From contig NZ_CP054306.1 in assembly GCF_018282115.1 (NCBI RefSeq), positions 2,651,488 through 2,715,487 on the forward strand: a stretch of DNA of 64,000 bases, read 5' to 3'. How positions within the stretch are numbered: the first letter of the stretch is position 1; every line of letters begins with the position of its first letter. This document shows, in pieces, positions 48,638 to 58,854 of the stretch. A model generated the notes under the pieces. The model ran no database searches. It worked only from the letters and a program-made list of their open reading frames with translations, and was not told the origin of the DNA. The DNA comes from Synechocystis sp. PCC 7338 (lineage in GTDB: Bacteria; Cyanobacteriota; Cyanobacteriia; Cyanobacteriales; Microcystaceae). Both the position numbers and the translations under genes were made by a program.

Positions 48638-49521
48638 GATTTAACCGATCCCGCTAGAATGCCCCGCACAAAGTACCGTTGCAGACCAAAGAAGACCACC
48701 AGAGGCACGATCATGCTGATGAAAGCCCCAGCGGTTAACAAGTACCAATCCTGTCCCCGGGAGCCGACTAAATTACTCAGTTGAATGGTAACAGGAGCAA
48801 CGTCGGCAGTGCCTCCTAGGTAAACTAGGGCGACCAATAAATCATTCCATACCCAGAGGAATTGAAACACGGCAAAGGAGGCGATCGCCGGCATGGAGAG
48901 GGGCACAATTAACTTGGTAAAAATTTTTAAATGGGAAGCACCATCCACTGCGGCCGCTTCAATTAAATCCTTGGGGAGAGCACCAATGTAGTTGCGTAAC
49001 AGGTAAATTCCCAAGGGTAAACCATAGGCGGTGTGGGCTAGCCAAACCCCAAGGAACGTACCCGCTAACCCCAATTGGGCATAGACCCTCAAAACGGGAA
49101 TGAGGGTGGTTTGTAAAGGTACCACCAGTAGGCAGACCACCAAAATAAATAGTAATTGTCGCCCAGGGAAAGTCATCCAAGCGAAAGCATAGGCGGCAAA
49201 GGTGGCAATGGCAATGGGAATCACCGTGGCCGGCACGGCAATGGTCAAACTGTTTAAAAAAGCTTCCCCCATGCCGGAGGAACGTAAAACGTCACCATAG
49301 TTGCCTAGATAAAACTGGGTAATTTCCAAGGGGTGCCAAAATACTGTCCACCAACCGGTGCTGAGCATATCCCCCCGGGGGCGTAGGGAACTGATGAATA
49401 GACCCAAACTAGGCAATGTCCAAATGAAAGCAATGGAGAGAATGGCCATGTGAATGGGGAGTTTTCGCCAAAAATCAGTGGTTTGATTGGTTTTATGCGT
49501 TCTCTGATGAACTTTAGTCAT
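48634..49521 (-). CDS. ggtD: glucosylglycerol-type ABC transporter, permease
   Basis: 295 residues, MalG-type inner-membrane permease with six hydrophobic helices. The EAA loop, contact point for the ATPase, reads EAAAVDGASHLKIFTKLIVPLS. Ends in QRYFVRGILAGSVKS, typical of sugar permeases. Its ATG overlaps the ggtC stop (TAATG), so the two are co-translated. The set takes up the osmolyte glucosylglycerol, and also sucrose and trehalose, in Synechocystis; the ATPase (ggtA) is not in the window, as in PCC 6803 where it is unlinked. Function is assigned from family and synteny with slr0531. Confidence 0.85.
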   Translation of the reverse strand: MTKVHQRTHKTNQTTDFWRKLPIHMAILSIAFIWTLPSLGLFISSLRPRGDMLSTGWWTVFWHPLEITQFYLGNYGDVLRSSGMGEAFLNSLTIAVPATVIPIAIATFAAYAFAWMTFPGRQLLFILVVCLLVVPLQTTLIPVLRVYAQLGLAGTFLGVWLAHTAYGLPLGIYLLRNYIGALPKDLIEAAAVDGASHLKIFTKLIVPLSMPAIASFAVFQFLWVWNDLLVALVYLGGTADVAPVTIQLSNLVGSRGQDWYLLTAGAFISMIVPLVVFFGLQRYFVRGILAGSVKS

Positions 49522-50528
49522 TAACGTAATTTCTCCTGAGCTTTAAAACGACGAATATTGGTGATCATCACCGGCACAATTAACAGCAACAAAACGACAG
49601 CAATGGTACTTCCCCGGCCAAAGTTGCGATAGTTAAACATTTCTTTAATCATCAAACTAGCAATTACTTCCGTGCCCTGGTTGCCGCCGGTCATGACAAA
49701 AACAATGTCGAAGACTTTTAGCACTAAAATCACCATTGTAGTACTAACTACCAACAGGGTAGAGCGGATCATGGGAATGGTAATGCGCCAAAAAATTTGC
49801 CAACTGTTCGCCCCGTCAATCCTGGCCGCTTCAATGACATCAGCGGGAATACCCTTCACCGCCGCCGAAAGAATAACCATACAAAAGCCGGTGTAGAGCC
49901 AAATCATAATGGCAATCAGGGCAAAGTTGTTCACTGATCGCTCCACCAACCATCCCACTGGGGCAAAGCCCAAACTGGTTACAATGGCATTGAGCAGGCC
50001 GATTTGTTCGGCTCCCGCTGGTCTGTAGGCATAGACAAATTTCCAAATGACGCTGGCCCCCACAAAGGAAATGGCCATGGGTAAAAAGATGATCGATTTG
50101 GCGATCGCTTCGTAGCGGACTTTATCCGCTAGGACAGCAATAATTAATCCCAAACTAACACTGATGCCTGTAACTAGTACTAACCAGAGTAAGTTATTGC
50201 GGAAGGCCACCAACATGGTGTGGTCTGTGAAGGCAAAAACATAGTTTTCTAGCCCGACAAAATTCTTTGATCGTCCGTCAAAAAAACTGAGGTAAATAGT
50301 CTCCAGGGTAGGCAAGACTAGATAGGCCGACAGAAATAGTAAAGCCGGGGCCACATAAATCCAGGGCAATATTCTTTGATTCCAAGGTTTGGGTAGGGCA
50401 TTAATGGCGTAGTTAGCAAGATAAAACAAACCAATTACCCCGCCACAACCAATGGCGATCGCCAACAGAACATTAACAACGCGATAAAACAAGTTTCTTT
50501 TTTCCTCCAAATAACGACGGTGGTGCAA
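49521..50528 (-). CDS. ggtC: glucosylglycerol-type ABC transporter, permease
   Basis: 335 residues, MalF-type permease with seven hydrophobic helices, an N-terminal extra helix (VVNVLLAIAIGCGGVIGLFYL), and the EAA loop EAARIDGANSWQIFWRITIP near ~240-260. It forms the heterodimeric channel with GgtD. It starts 15 bases after ggtB stops and overlaps ggtD by one base. Matches slr0530 of PCC 6803 by order (memory). The solute would be glucosylglycerol or related compatible solutes, retrieved when it leaks to the periplasm under salt stress. Confidence 0.85.
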   Translation of the reverse strand: MHHRRYLEEKRNLFYRVVNVLLAIAIGCGGVIGLFYLANYAINALPKPWNQRILPWIYVAPALLFLSAYLVLPTLETIYLSFFDGRSKNFVGLENYVFAFTDHTMLVAFRNNLLWLVLVTGISVSLGLIIAVLADKVRYEAIAKSIIFLPMAISFVGASVIWKFVYAYRPAGAEQIGLLNAIVTSLGFAPVGWLVERSVNNFALIAIMIWLYTGFCMVILSAAVKGIPADVIEAARIDGANSWQIFWRITIPMIRSTLLVVSTTMVILVLKVFDIVFVMTGGNQGTEVIASLMIKEMFNYRNFGRGSTIAVVLLLLIVPVMITNIRRFKAQEKLR

Positions 50529-50543
50529 TAACTAAGGCATCAT

Positions 50544-51809
50544 CTAACGGGGCCAACTCCTTTCAATGGTGTCTAGAACTTGGGTACTGTCAGTGCCACC
50601 GATGTAATCCACCATGCCAGACCAAAACGTCCCCGTGCCCACCGCCCCCGGCATCATATCGGAAGCATCAAAACGAATCACCTCGGCATTACTCAAAATT
50701 TCCGCCTGTTTACGGGTCAGGCGATCGGGATAGAGATTCAGGTCAATATTTTTGTGGGGAGAAATATAAGCTCCCAACGTAGCCGCTACTTCATGGGGCT
50801 GGGCACTAGCTAAATATGCCATCAACTGCCTGGCTTCCGGCGTATCATTAAACATGGCAAAAATGTCCCCTCCCACTAAAATGGGTAGCCCATAGGCCGG
50901 ATCAATGGGGGGCAGGGGGAACACATCCACCTCTGCTGGATTTAGATCGGGGGGCAAAAACGCGGCAATAAAATTCCCTTGACGATGCAGATAACAATGG
51001 GGGGGATCGGTAAATAGCCCTAGGATAGAGTCCCCAAAGGGGGTGCTCAGGGCCCCCACCTTACCGCCATAAATCATTTTTTCATTCTGGGCAATTTCCC
51101 CAAAGACATTGAATGCATTCTGCACTACAGGGGCGTTGAAGGGGATTTGATGATTCACCCACTGGTCATAGGTGGCCGGGCCGGCGGTGCGTAACATGAT
51201 ATCTTCCACCCAATCAGTGCCCACCCAACCGGTGGCATCTCCGCTTTCAATGCCCAGGCACCAAGGGGTTTTCCCTTCGTCGATAATTTGTTGGCTCAGG
51301 ACTATCATTTCCTCCCAAGTGCCAGGAACTTCATAACCATGGGCGGCAAATTGCTGGGGATTGAACCAGACTAAACTCTTCACCGAAGCTCGATACCACA
51401 CCCCATAAACGGTGCCATCCACGGAAGCTAAATCCAACCAAGCCTGGCCATAGGCCTCTGTCATTTCCTCCGAGGTTAGAATTTCCCCCAGAGGAACTAA
51501 TTTTCCTTCTCTAGCAAAATCCGCCATTAATCCCGGTTGGGGAAACATGGCCAAATCAGGGGCCCGACCGGAGTCGACCCGAATGGGTAAGGTGGTGGCA
51601 AAGGTATCGGTGCCTTCATAAACCACTTCAATGCCGGTGGCTTCGGTAAAGGGCGCTAGGGCTCGTTCAATTTTTTCCTGTTGCTCCCCAATCATCACCC
51701 CAAGAATGGTCACCTGCTTTCTGTCTCCGTCCCCATTGATCCCCGGGGCCTGACAACTGGTAAGAACAATCAGGCTAATCATCAGGATAGTGATTTTAAA
51801 AAATTTCAT
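50544..51809 (-). CDS. ggtB: glucosylglycerol-type ABC transporter, solute-binding lipoprotein
   Basis: 421 residues from ATG 51809 (MKFFKITILMISLIVLTSC), which gives a clean lipoprotein signal with lipobox LTSC; an upstream start would add nine residues. Extracellular solute-binding family 1: the mature protein begins KQVTILGVMIGEQQEKIERAL, and shows APDLAMFPQPGLMADFAREGKL and a tryptophan-rich middle, as in sugar binders. First gene of ggtBCD, transcribed away from ndhP across a ~255-base gap that should hold the salt-responsive promoter. I saw no convincing operator in that gap. Confidence 0.85.
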   Translation of the reverse strand: MKFFKITILMISLIVLTSCQAPGINGDGDRKQVTILGVMIGEQQEKIERALAPFTEATGIEVVYEGTDTFATTLPIRVDSGRAPDLAMFPQPGLMADFAREGKLVPLGEILTSEEMTEAYGQAWLDLASVDGTVYGVWYRASVKSLVWFNPQQFAAHGYEVPGTWEEMIVLSQQIIDEGKTPWCLGIESGDATGWVGTDWVEDIMLRTAGPATYDQWVNHQIPFNAPVVQNAFNVFGEIAQNEKMIYGGKVGALSTPFGDSILGLFTDPPHCYLHRQGNFIAAFLPPDLNPAEVDVFPLPPIDPAYGLPILVGGDIFAMFNDTPEARQLMAYLASAQPHEVAATLGAYISPHKNIDLNLYPDRLTRKQAEILSNAEVIRFDASDMMPGAVGTGTFWSGMVDYIGGTDSTQVLDTIERSWPR

Positions 51810-52064
51810 CGCAAAAACCGTAAAGCAACAACTCAATATCGATGCAGTCGATATCTTTGGTGTGGGAAAGTTCCACCTATACCATGCCTTGAAAATTGGT
51901 ATGGGTCAAATTAGATAGATCTGTTTAACTATTTAGTCTGTCGCTAGCGGCGTTCAAAATCCCATTGCCTTGGTCTGGGAAAGAAATGGCCGGAAAATTC
52001 TGCCTCCCCTAGGGGAAACGAGTTACGATGGGGGCGATGTTTGCTTTGTTTCCGACATAATTCT

Positions 52065-52187
52065 ATGGATGTCAAATTAATTTTGATTGGTCTAACAGCC
52101 TTATTCACCCTGGCCTGCTTATTTTTCGGCACTAAGAATGGCTATTACGACACGGATAAATATGATGGCAATGGTTCGGCCCATTAG
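52065..52187 (+). CDS. ndhP: NDH-1 complex small subunit NdhP
   Basis: 40 residues, too short for most gene callers: one membrane helix (LILIGLTALFTLACLFFG) followed by TKNGYYDTDKYDGNGSAH. The helix and the polar tail with YDTD-Y-GNGSAH match the cyanobacterial NdhP subunit (sml0013 in PCC 6803, recalled). NdhP is a single-span subunit of the NDH-1 photosynthetic complex needed for stable cyclic electron flow. It starts at ATG 52065 and is followed after 70 bases by the metallo-hydrolase gene on the same strand. Confidence 0.7.
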   Translation: MDVKLILIGLTALFTLACLFFGTKNGYYDTDKYDGNGSAH

Positions 52188-52257
52188 TTTCCCACCAGCC
52201 TTCCGCCGTTATTGTGAATGATTTTGCTTTGCCCCCAGGGCCGATTGCCGAGCTTCC

Positions 52258-53922
52258 ATGACTTTTTTCGTGCCGACCCAGGGCAAAACCTTTGCCAGTA
52301 TATCTTTTCTTCCCTATGGAGTGGGTCACTGGGATGGGGGGGTTTGTCTGGGATTAGATCTGGGGCCCTACAGGATTCTGCTTGATTGTGGTTTAGAAGA
52401 TTTAACGCCATTGCTGGCGGCGGAGCCAGGGACGGTAGATCTCATTTTTTGCAGCCATGCCCACAGAGACCATGCCCTGGGGTTGTGGCAATTTCACCAA
52501 CAATTTCCCCACATTCCCATTCTGGCCAGTGAAATTACCCAACGGTTACTGCCTCTGAATTGGCCTGGTGAGACGGTGCCCCCCTTTTGTCGGGTTTTAC
52601 CTTGGCGATCGCCCCAGGAGGTTTTACCAGGCCTCACCGTGGAATTATTGCCAGCGGGACATTTACCGGGGGCCGCCCTCATTTTGCTTGAATACCATAA
52701 CGGAGATCGCCTTTACCGGGTGATTTATACCGGGGATTATTGCCTTTCCCATCTCCAGTTGGTAGATGGTTTAGCTTTAGCTACCCTGCGGGGCCTCAAA
52801 CCGGACGTGCTGATCCTAGAAGGACAGTATGGCAACCGCCGCTTACCCCACCGTCGTCAGCAGGAAAAACAATTTATCCAGGCGATCAAAACGGTTCTAG
52901 CCAAGGGAAGAAATATTCTCCTGCCGGTGCCTCCTTTGGGGTTAGCCCAGGAAATTCTCAAGTTACTACGGACTCACCATCAATTCACCGGGCGCCAAGT
53001 TGACCTTTGGGCGGGGGAATCCGTGGCCAGGGTCTGCGATGCTTACCAAGAAATCATTGACTATCTCCCCGATAATGTCCGCAATTTTGCCCAACACCAA
53101 CCCCTATTTTGGGACGACAAGGTTTATCCCCATCTGCGCCCCCTCACCGAGGTCCAGGGGGATTTGACCCTATCGACGCCATCCATAGTCGTTACCACAA
53201 CGTGGCCTGCTTTTTGGCCTAGTCCCGCTGCCCTAACGGGGTTATGGACGGTGTTTGTGCCCCAGTTGGTAACCTTACCTAGTTGTTTGGTGAACTTTGC
53301 CTGGGAAGACCTCGAGGAGTTTCCCCAATATGAACTTGAAGATTATCTGTTGGCAGACCACAGTGATGGCCGCAACACCACCCAGTTGATCCATAATCTC
53401 CGTCCCCAACATTTGGTATTTGTCCATGGGCAACCTTCAGATATTGAAGACCTCACCAGTTTAGAAGAACTACAAAGTCGTTACCAACTTCATTCCCCCG
53501 CCGCCGGTAATGCGGTGGCCCTGCCCATTGGCGATCGATTTGTGCAACCCACTCCCCCGCCACCCCAAATTTACGAGGGAGAAATCCACGAATTAGAACT
53601 CAATAAGCAGATCCATCACCTGGGGGAAGTGGTCATCCATTTAGACGGGCAAATTCTGGAAAATTCCCGTTGGGAGAAATTTGGCGAAACCGGCATTGTG
53701 CAAGCCCGTTGGCAGGGAGAAGAACTGGTATTAAGGGGAATCAGCCAAAGGGAACTGCTCAAACAGAATCAAACCAGAAAGCGTCCGGTTGATTTTGATT
53801 GCTGTGCCAACTGTCGGCATTTTCAGCATCACCATTGTCGCAATCCTGCTTCTCCCCTGATGGGTTTAGAGGTGAGGGCCGATGGCCATTGCCCGGTATT
53901 TCAGTCGGCAACAAGCACTTGA
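52258..53922 (+). CDS. beta-CASP-like metallo-beta-lactamase-fold hydrolase with C-terminal Cys-rich domain
   Basis: 554 residues. Metal motifs: SHAHRDHALG (HxHxDH, ~70-79), LLPAGHLPGAALILLE (third His ~143) and VIYTGDYCLSHL (Asp ~165). The middle resembles a beta-CASP insertion, and LRPQHLVFVHGQPSDIEDL supplies the later histidine. This architecture is shared with RNA-processing nucleases of the CPSF/RNase J type. A C-terminal ~40 residues form a cysteine cluster: DCCANCRHFQHHHC, then NPASPLMGLEV and GHCPVF, possibly binding zinc or an Fe-S centre. Substrate unknown. ATG 52258 opens the conserved frame. Confidence 0.8.
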   Translation: MTFFVPTQGKTFASISFLPYGVGHWDGGVCLGLDLGPYRILLDCGLEDLTPLLAAEPGTVDLIFCSHAHRDHALGLWQFHQQFPHIPILASEITQRLLPLNWPGETVPPFCRVLPWRSPQEVLPGLTVELLPAGHLPGAALILLEYHNGDRLYRVIYTGDYCLSHLQLVDGLALATLRGLKPDVLILEGQYGNRRLPHRRQQEKQFIQAIKTVLAKGRNILLPVPPLGLAQEILKLLRTHHQFTGRQVDLWAGESVARVCDAYQEIIDYLPDNVRNFAQHQPLFWDDKVYPHLRPLTEVQGDLTLSTPSIVVTTTWPAFWPSPAALTGLWTVFVPQLVTLPSCLVNFAWEDLEEFPQYELEDYLLADHSDGRNTTQLIHNLRPQHLVFVHGQPSDIEDLTSLEELQSRYQLHSPAAGNAVALPIGDRFVQPTPPPPQIYEGEIHELELNKQIHHLGEVVIHLDGQILENSRWEKFGETGIVQARWQGEELVLRGISQRELLKQNQTRKRPVDFDCCANCRHFQHHHCRNPASPLMGLEVRADGHCPVFQSATST

Positions 53923-54066
53923 TTCTTTGGAGGGGATTTTATACGCCCCCGGTTCCCCCAAGTTTGAACGGAAACTAGAGAAATTCCCCTAGAATTACCA
54001 GAGTTTTAGTGGATCAATTGAAGAAGTAAGCTGAAACTTCGCTAACCGTTTTTCAGTGAGGACATG

Positions 54067-55584
54067 CTAGCTGTAGCGCAAAATCAATGCCTCCCTGGCC
54101 TGTTCCCGGTCATCAAAGTGGATTTTTTCCGTGCCAAGGATTTGGTAATCTTCGTGGCCTTTGCCGGCAATTAACACCCCGTCCCCCGGTTTTGCTTCCC
54201 GGATCGCTTTATGGATGGCAGCGGCCCGATCGCCAATGATCCAGGGTTTGATTTCTAAGTTAATGCCCTTTACCACGTCGGCCAAAATTTGTTCGGGGTC
54301 TTCGGTGCGGGGATTATCGGAAGTTACCACCGCTAGGTCTGCCAACTGGGCCGCAATATTCCCCATCAAAGGACGTTTGGTACGGTCCCGATCGCCACCA
54401 CAGCCGAATACGCAGATCAGACGGCCGGGAATGAACGGGCGGGCGGCCTTGAGGGCATTTTCCAAACTGTCGGGGGTGTGAGCATAGTCCACCATCACAG
54501 AAATATCTTGATCGGGGCGGATTTTTACCTGCTCCATGCGCCCTGGTACTCCGGGAAAATCTAATAAGTCCTTCACCATGGCGGCCGGGTCTAACCCTAG
54601 ATGGAGGCCACTGGCGATCGCCGCCAGCACATTGGCCAAGTTAAATTGTCCCACCAGGGGAGACTGGAATGGTAATTCTCCCTGGGGCGTGACGATAGTG
54701 CCTTGAACGCCGATGGGTTGATAGTCCAAATCTTTGGTGTAAAAATCTGCGCTGGCATCGCTGACGCTATAGGTGTAAACCTGCTCCGACGGTAGGCGAT
54801 CAATTAACCTTTGGCCGTAAACGTCATCTTTATTAATTACCGCCCGGCCTTGGAGATATGGCCCCTCAAATAACAGGGCCTTAGCGGCAAAATAATTTTC
54901 CATGGTGCCGTGGAAGTCCAAATGATCCTGGGTCAAATTGGTAAATACAGCACAGGCAAAACCACATTGCAAAACCCTACCCTGGGCCAAGGCATGGGAA
55001 CTGACTTCCATCACGGCGTATTGATTGCCCGCCTGGAGAGCTTCGGCCAATTGTCTCTGTAAATCCGTCGCAAAGGGAGTGGTGTGGGTGGCGGTCTTTT
55101 GGTAACCAGGCCAACGAGTGTAGAGGGTTCCCAACAAAGCACTGGACTCTTGTTGTTGATTGAGGAAATATTCAATTAAATGGCTGGTGGTGGTTTTGCC
55201 ATTGGTGCCCGTTACCCCCACCAGTTGCAACGTTTGGGCGGGATGTTGGTAAAAGGCCGCCGCAATGCCAGCACACACCGGCACTAAATCCGGCATGGCA
55301 ATGACGCATTCTCCATTTTGGGGAGGAAATTTTTGCAACGCCTTCTCACTCACCACTGCGGCGATCGCCCCCGAGTCCAGGGCCCCAGACCAAAACTCTC
55401 CTCCATCAACCCTAGTGCCCGGCATACCAATGAACAAAGTACCAGGGGGACAGGCATGGGAATTGGTAGATAAACTCGTCACCATTTCCCCTAGGGCAGA
55501 GTAACGATCCGGTTCCTGGGTTAACCAAGGGGCGGCGGCCACCACCTCTGGAACCGATGTCAATAACTGCCCTAACTTAACCAT
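54067..55584 (-). CDS. murE: UDP-N-acetylmuramoyl-L-alanyl-D-glutamate-2,6-diaminopimelate ligase
   Basis: 505 residues from ATG 55584 (MVKLGQLLTSVPE), with GGGGAAA upstream; a start 14 codons earlier is unlikely. It adds meso-diaminopimelate to UDP-MurNAc-dipeptide in peptidoglycan synthesis. P-loop GVTGTNGKTTTSHLIEYFL (~108-126), VMEVSSHALAQGRV, NLTQDHLDFHGTMENYF, DYAHTPDSLENAL and the substrate-selecting DNPRTEDPEQIL near 390; the DNPR motif marks diaminopimelate rather than lysine specificity. Full length. Confidence 0.95.
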   Translation of the reverse strand: MVKLGQLLTSVPEVVAAAPWLTQEPDRYSALGEMVTSLSTNSHACPPGTLFIGMPGTRVDGGEFWSGALDSGAIAAVVSEKALQKFPPQNGECVIAMPDLVPVCAGIAAAFYQHPAQTLQLVGVTGTNGKTTTSHLIEYFLNQQQESSALLGTLYTRWPGYQKTATHTTPFATDLQRQLAEALQAGNQYAVMEVSSHALAQGRVLQCGFACAVFTNLTQDHLDFHGTMENYFAAKALLFEGPYLQGRAVINKDDVYGQRLIDRLPSEQVYTYSVSDASADFYTKDLDYQPIGVQGTIVTPQGELPFQSPLVGQFNLANVLAAIASGLHLGLDPAAMVKDLLDFPGVPGRMEQVKIRPDQDISVMVDYAHTPDSLENALKAARPFIPGRLICVFGCGGDRDRTKRPLMGNIAAQLADLAVVTSDNPRTEDPEQILADVVKGINLEIKPWIIGDRAAAIHKAIREAKPGDGVLIAGKGHEDYQILGTEKIHFDDREQAREALILRYS

Positions 55585-55720
55585 GGTTGTTTTTCCCCAA
55601 TCAAATCTGCCGTCAATGAAGGTCAATATACCCGAGATGTTCCAACGGAGGTTAGCTGCTGGCGTACTAATTTTTCAACTGTTTAGGACAGCTTATGCCA
55701 TGGCGATCGCCTGATCAAGG

Positions 55721-56401
55721 TCAACGGGGACCCTGGGCACTGGCCAGTTCTGGATGCCCCGCTTCAATTAAGGCTTGATCTCTCAGGCGGCAGGAGTCAC
55801 AGCGGCCACAGGGTTCTGCTCCCCCGGCATAGCAGGACCAAGTTTGGGCAATGGGTACCCCCAACTCCAGGGCTTTATGGACAATGTCAACTTTGCTCAA
55901 TTCAATTAGGGGAGCCAGCAATTGAATGGGCCGCCCTTCCACCCCCACTTTGGAAGATAGAGCCGCTAATTGTTGATAGGTGGCTAAATATTCGGGACGG
56001 CAGTCAGGATAGCCGGAATAGTCAATGGCATTGATGCCCAAAAATACCGCTTCGGCGCCCTTGGCTTCGGCAAGGGACAAACCCAGGGCAATGAATGCCG
56101 TGTTACGCCCTGGCACATAGGTGGAAGGGATAAGATCCGGCTCTACCCCTGCCTGGGGCAAGGCTTGTTGGTGATCGGTGAGGGAAGACCCCCCCCACTG
56201 GGCCAGGTCTAGGTCAATGCTGAAATGCTCTGGGATTACCAAGGCTTGGACAATGTCTTGCGCCGCCTGCAATTCCCGGTCATGGCGTTGGCCATAGTTA
56301 AAGGACAGGGCAATAACTCGGTACCCTTGTTGTTGAGCGATCGCCGCTACGGTGGCGGAATCTAGTCCTCCGGATAGTAAAACAACAGCAGTTTTGGTCA
56401 T
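55721..56401 (-). CDS. queC: 7-cyano-7-deazaguanine synthase
   Basis: 226 residues from ATG 56401 ([20 protein letters not shown]), which starts right at the PP-loop motif; the longer open frame upstream runs into panB. It makes preQ0 for queuosine tRNA modification. PP-loop SGGLDSAT at 9-16, [34 protein letters not shown], and zinc-binding [19 protein letters not shown] near the C-terminus. Located between panB and murE on the same strand; spacing suggests part of one transcription unit (chlM-panB-queC-murE). Confidence 0.95.
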   Translation of the reverse strand: MTKTAVVLLSGGLDSATVAAIAQQQGYRVIALSFNYGQRHDRELQAAQDIVQALVIPEHFSIDLDLAQWGGSSLTDHQQALPQAGVEPDLIPSTYVPGRNTAFIALGLSLAEAKGAEAVFLGINAIDYSGYPDCRPEYLATYQQLAALSSKVGVEGRPIQLLAPLIELSKVDIVHKALELGVPIAQTWSCYAGGAEPCGRCDSCRLRDQALIEAGHPELASAQGPR

Positions 56402-56477
56402 GGATTTTTCGGCAGTCAATCGGTTGTGGTCGTTGCTAGAGCCTTGGAAGTCGGTTGGCAAAGTTTTAGTTTGTACC

Positions 56478-57260
56478 CTAACCCCGCCGAGGAAATTGTC
56501 TTTGCCGCACTTCCCCACTGAATTTATGCACTGTTTCCGTAATCGTATGTCGTAAATTCACGTAGGCCGGAGCAAAGGGGGGTTGTTTCACTGTCAAGCC
56601 GAGTAAATCCGCCGTCACCAACACCTGGCCGTCACAGTGGGGCCCTGCCCCGATGCCAATGGTGGGAATGGGCAACTGCTCGGTAATACTGGCCGCCAAA
56701 TCACCGGGAATATGTTCTAAAACAATCGCAAATACACCGGCTTCTGCCAAGGCGATCGCCTGATAACGAATTTTCTCCGCCGCTGCCGGGTCTTGCCCCT
56801 GTTGCCGATAACCCAACTGATGGACTGATTGGGGCGTTAGGCCCACATGACCCATCACCGGAATGCCCACTTCCGTCAGCCGGGCCACCGTTTCCACCAT
56901 GCGGGGGTAGCCTCCTTCTAATTTCACTGCCTGGGCGCCGGTTTCTCGTAAAATCCGCCCCGCTGACCCCATGGCCTGGGCCGCACTCTCCTGATAGGTC
57001 AAAAAAGGCAGGTCACAGACGACCAATGCTCTTTGTACTCCCCTTTTTACCGCCGCCGTATGGTGAATCATGGTATCCAAACTCACCGGCAGAGTGGTGT
57101 CGTAGCCCAGGGCCACCATGCCAAGGGAATCCCCCACCAGGATAATCTCCACCCCCGCCGCATCTAGCACCGAGGCGATTGCCGTATCCCAGGCAGTGAG
57201 GGCCACAATGGGCCGTTGTTGACGCTTCCAATCCAACAATTGGTTAGGGGTAATGGCCAT
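56478..57260 (-). CDS. panB: 3-methyl-2-oxobutanoate hydroxymethyltransferase
   Basis: 260 residues. Transfers a hydroxymethyl group from methylenetetrahydrofolate to ketoisovalerate, the first committed step to pantothenate and CoA. Conserved [24 protein letters not shown]-type start (~20-44), metal Asp in [34 protein letters not shown]-like (here LGYRQQG), and [14 protein letters not shown] near ~200. Starts 5 bases after chlM stops. Complete. Confidence 0.95.
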   Translation of the reverse strand: MAITPNQLLDWKRQQRPIVALTAWDTAIASVLDAAGVEIILVGDSLGMVALGYDTTLPVSLDTMIHHTAAVKRGVQRALVVCDLPFLTYQESAAQAMGSAGRILRETGAQAVKLEGGYPRMVETVARLTEVGIPVMGHVGLTPQSVHQLGYRQQGQDPAAAEKIRYQAIALAEAGVFAIVLEHIPGDLAASITEQLPIPTIGIGAGPHCDGQVLVTADLLGLTVKQPPFAPAYVNLRHTITETVHKFSGEVRQRQFPRRG

Positions 57261-57265
57261 GGGAA

Positions 57266-57958
57266 CTAGGAACGCACCGCTTCTAAAATACGGGAATAGT
57301 AGAAACGGGTACTGGTCATACCAGTGCGGGCAATGGCAAGGCCGTTTTTCTCGAGGATGGAACGGATATCCGCCTCTTTATGTTGATAGGCCCTGGTGGT
57401 CTTACTGGGCCCCGGGAACAGTCCGCCAATTTTTTTCAGCACAGTTAAGCTCAAGGTTTTCGGTGCAAAGCTTAAAATCAAACGGCGATCGGCCAGGGAA
57501 GCTAAATGGGTAATCATGGCGGCCGCTTCCTGGGTTGGGTAGTGAATTAATACATCCAAGCAGATCACTGTGTCATATTTGCCCCCCAACTGGGCCAAAT
57601 CCTGGGTCATAAAAGTCGGTTGATTGCCATAGGACAAAACTTGCTGGGCTTTTTGTTGGGCTTCTCCAACCATTTTTTCGGAAATATCACTGCCATAGAC
57701 CAATGCCCCCGCTTGGGCCAAAGGAATACTCAGGCTACCGACCCCACAACCCGCATCACAAACCAATAAACCAGGCAAATTCCCGTCTGCTCCCAGCCAG
57801 GACACCACCGCATCAACGGTTTGCTGATGACCTACCCGGATGTCCTTTTGCACAAAGTTAACTTGTCCGTCGCCATATATCCGGCGCCAACGGTCAAAGC
57901 CGGTGGAATTGAAATAGTCACGAACGATGGTTTTATCGTCTAGGGCGGCGTTGGTCAT
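57266..57958 (-). CDS. chlM: magnesium-protoporphyrin IX O-methyltransferase
   Basis: 230 residues. Methylates the C13 propionate of Mg-protoporphyrin IX in chlorophyll synthesis, using SAM. N-terminal [20 protein letters not shown] is diagnostic for ChlM. SAM-binding [21 protein letters not shown] (~60-80), and [18 protein letters not shown]. Its start is divergent from the RNA-binding protein gene across ~300 bases, which contain a 12-base palindrome AATGGTACCATT at 58033-58044 followed by a T-run; its role is unknown. Matches slr0525 of PCC 6803 by context. Confidence 0.95.
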   Translation of the reverse strand: MTNAALDDKTIVRDYFNSTGFDRWRRIYGDGQVNFVQKDIRVGHQQTVDAVVSWLGADGNLPGLLVCDAGCGVGSLSIPLAQAGALVYGSDISEKMVGEAQQKAQQVLSYGNQPTFMTQDLAQLGGKYDTVICLDVLIHYPTQEAAAMITHLASLADRRLILSFAPKTLSLTVLKKIGGLFPGPSKTTRAYQHKEADIRSILEKNGLAIARTGMTSTRFYYSRILEAVRS

Positions 57959-58130
57959 GGAAAGCTAAGCTCGAAAATTTAAATAGGTATAGGTAGAGGT
58001 TGTTATAAGCTAAGGGCACGAGCCGTCTAAGCAATGGTACCATTCTTTTTTGGTTAGTCTGGGGGGTGAGTTTGCTTGGTTCCGTGTCAGGAATCCCAGA
58101 CCCAAAATCACCGGCTGAGGGGACAACGTG

Positions 58131-58152
58131 TTACTATGCTTTCATAGAGTAA
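58131..58152. promoter_or_regulatory. inverted repeat in the rbp promoter/leader region
   Basis: TTAC-TATG and CATA-(GA)-GTAA form an imperfect inverted repeat with a four-base loop, about 112 bases before the RNA-binding protein ATG. The rest of the leader to 58264 is U-rich and ends in a strong GGAGAAAA ribosome-binding site. Long leaders of this kind are usual for cold-responsive cyanobacterial rbp genes; whether this repeat acts in DNA or RNA is open. Confidence 0.35.
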
Positions 58153-58264
58153 TGATCGGTTGGTAGCATTTGTTTCTAGTATTAACGGTTTTTCGCGTTT
58201 TTCCATTGACAGGCATTTCTCCGAAATCACCCTCTACATATCCCTCAGTTTTTGGAGAAAATCC

Positions 58265-58570
58265 ATGTCAATTTATGTAGGCAACCTGTCCTATGACGTT
58301 TCAGAAGCCGATTTAACCGCGGTTTTTGCTGAATATGGTTCTGTAAAGCGGGTTCAACTCCCCACTGACCGGGAAACCGGCCGTATGCGGGGTTTCGGTT
58401 TTGTCGAGCTAGAAGCTGACGCCGAAGAGACGGCCGCCATTGAAGCCCTAGACGGCGCGGAATGGATGGGTCGTGACCTCAAGGTCAATAAGGCCAAGCC
58501 CCGGGAAAACCGCAGTGGCGGTGGTTCCTTTGGTGGTGGTCGCAAAAGTTATGGCGGTAGCCGCTACTAA
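58265..58570 (+). CDS. rbp: RRM-type RNA-binding protein
   Basis: 101 residues from ATG 58265, supported by GGAGAAAA six bases before it; an upstream start in the same frame is spurious. One RRM: RNP2 IYVGNL (residues 3-8) and RNP1 GRMRGFGFVEL (~39-49). The C-terminal ~20 residues are glycine/serine-rich (SGGGSFGGGRKSYGGS). This is the type II small RNA-binding protein of cyanobacteria, often cold-induced and involved in mRNA localisation or stability. A terminator follows. Confidence 0.93.
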   Translation: MSIYVGNLSYDVSEADLTAVFAEYGSVKRVQLPTDRETGRMRGFGFVELEADAEETAAIEALDGAEWMGRDLKVNKAKPRENRSGGGSFGGGRKSYGGSRY

Positions 58571-58690
58571 GGCTTAATTTCTCATTCACCATAGTTTCAT
58601 TCCATTAATGAAATTGTCTTGAGTTGACATATTCTCAATGGGAATTCAGGCTAAATCCTGTTCTCATTGTCGCCTAAATTAACTCAACCT

Positions 58691-58730
58691 AGGGGTTCTT
58701 GCCATATGGCCGGAACCCTTTAGTTTTTCT
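58691..58730 (+). terminator. intrinsic terminator after rbp
   Basis: AGGGGTTC...GGAACCCTT stem with an inner GCCATATGGC palindrome, followed by TAGTTTTTCT, 120 bases after the rbp stop. The intervening bases show nothing else I can name. Confidence 0.75.
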
Positions 58731-58854
58731 AGTTGCAAGGGCATTTTTGCCCGACTTTGTCATCCCGCCGCCCCTTGCCTTGGGGGTAATTGTCACTCAT
58801 ACTAATTCAGACACTGGATTCAGTGTTTACCGAGCGTCCAAGATTGTTAATACT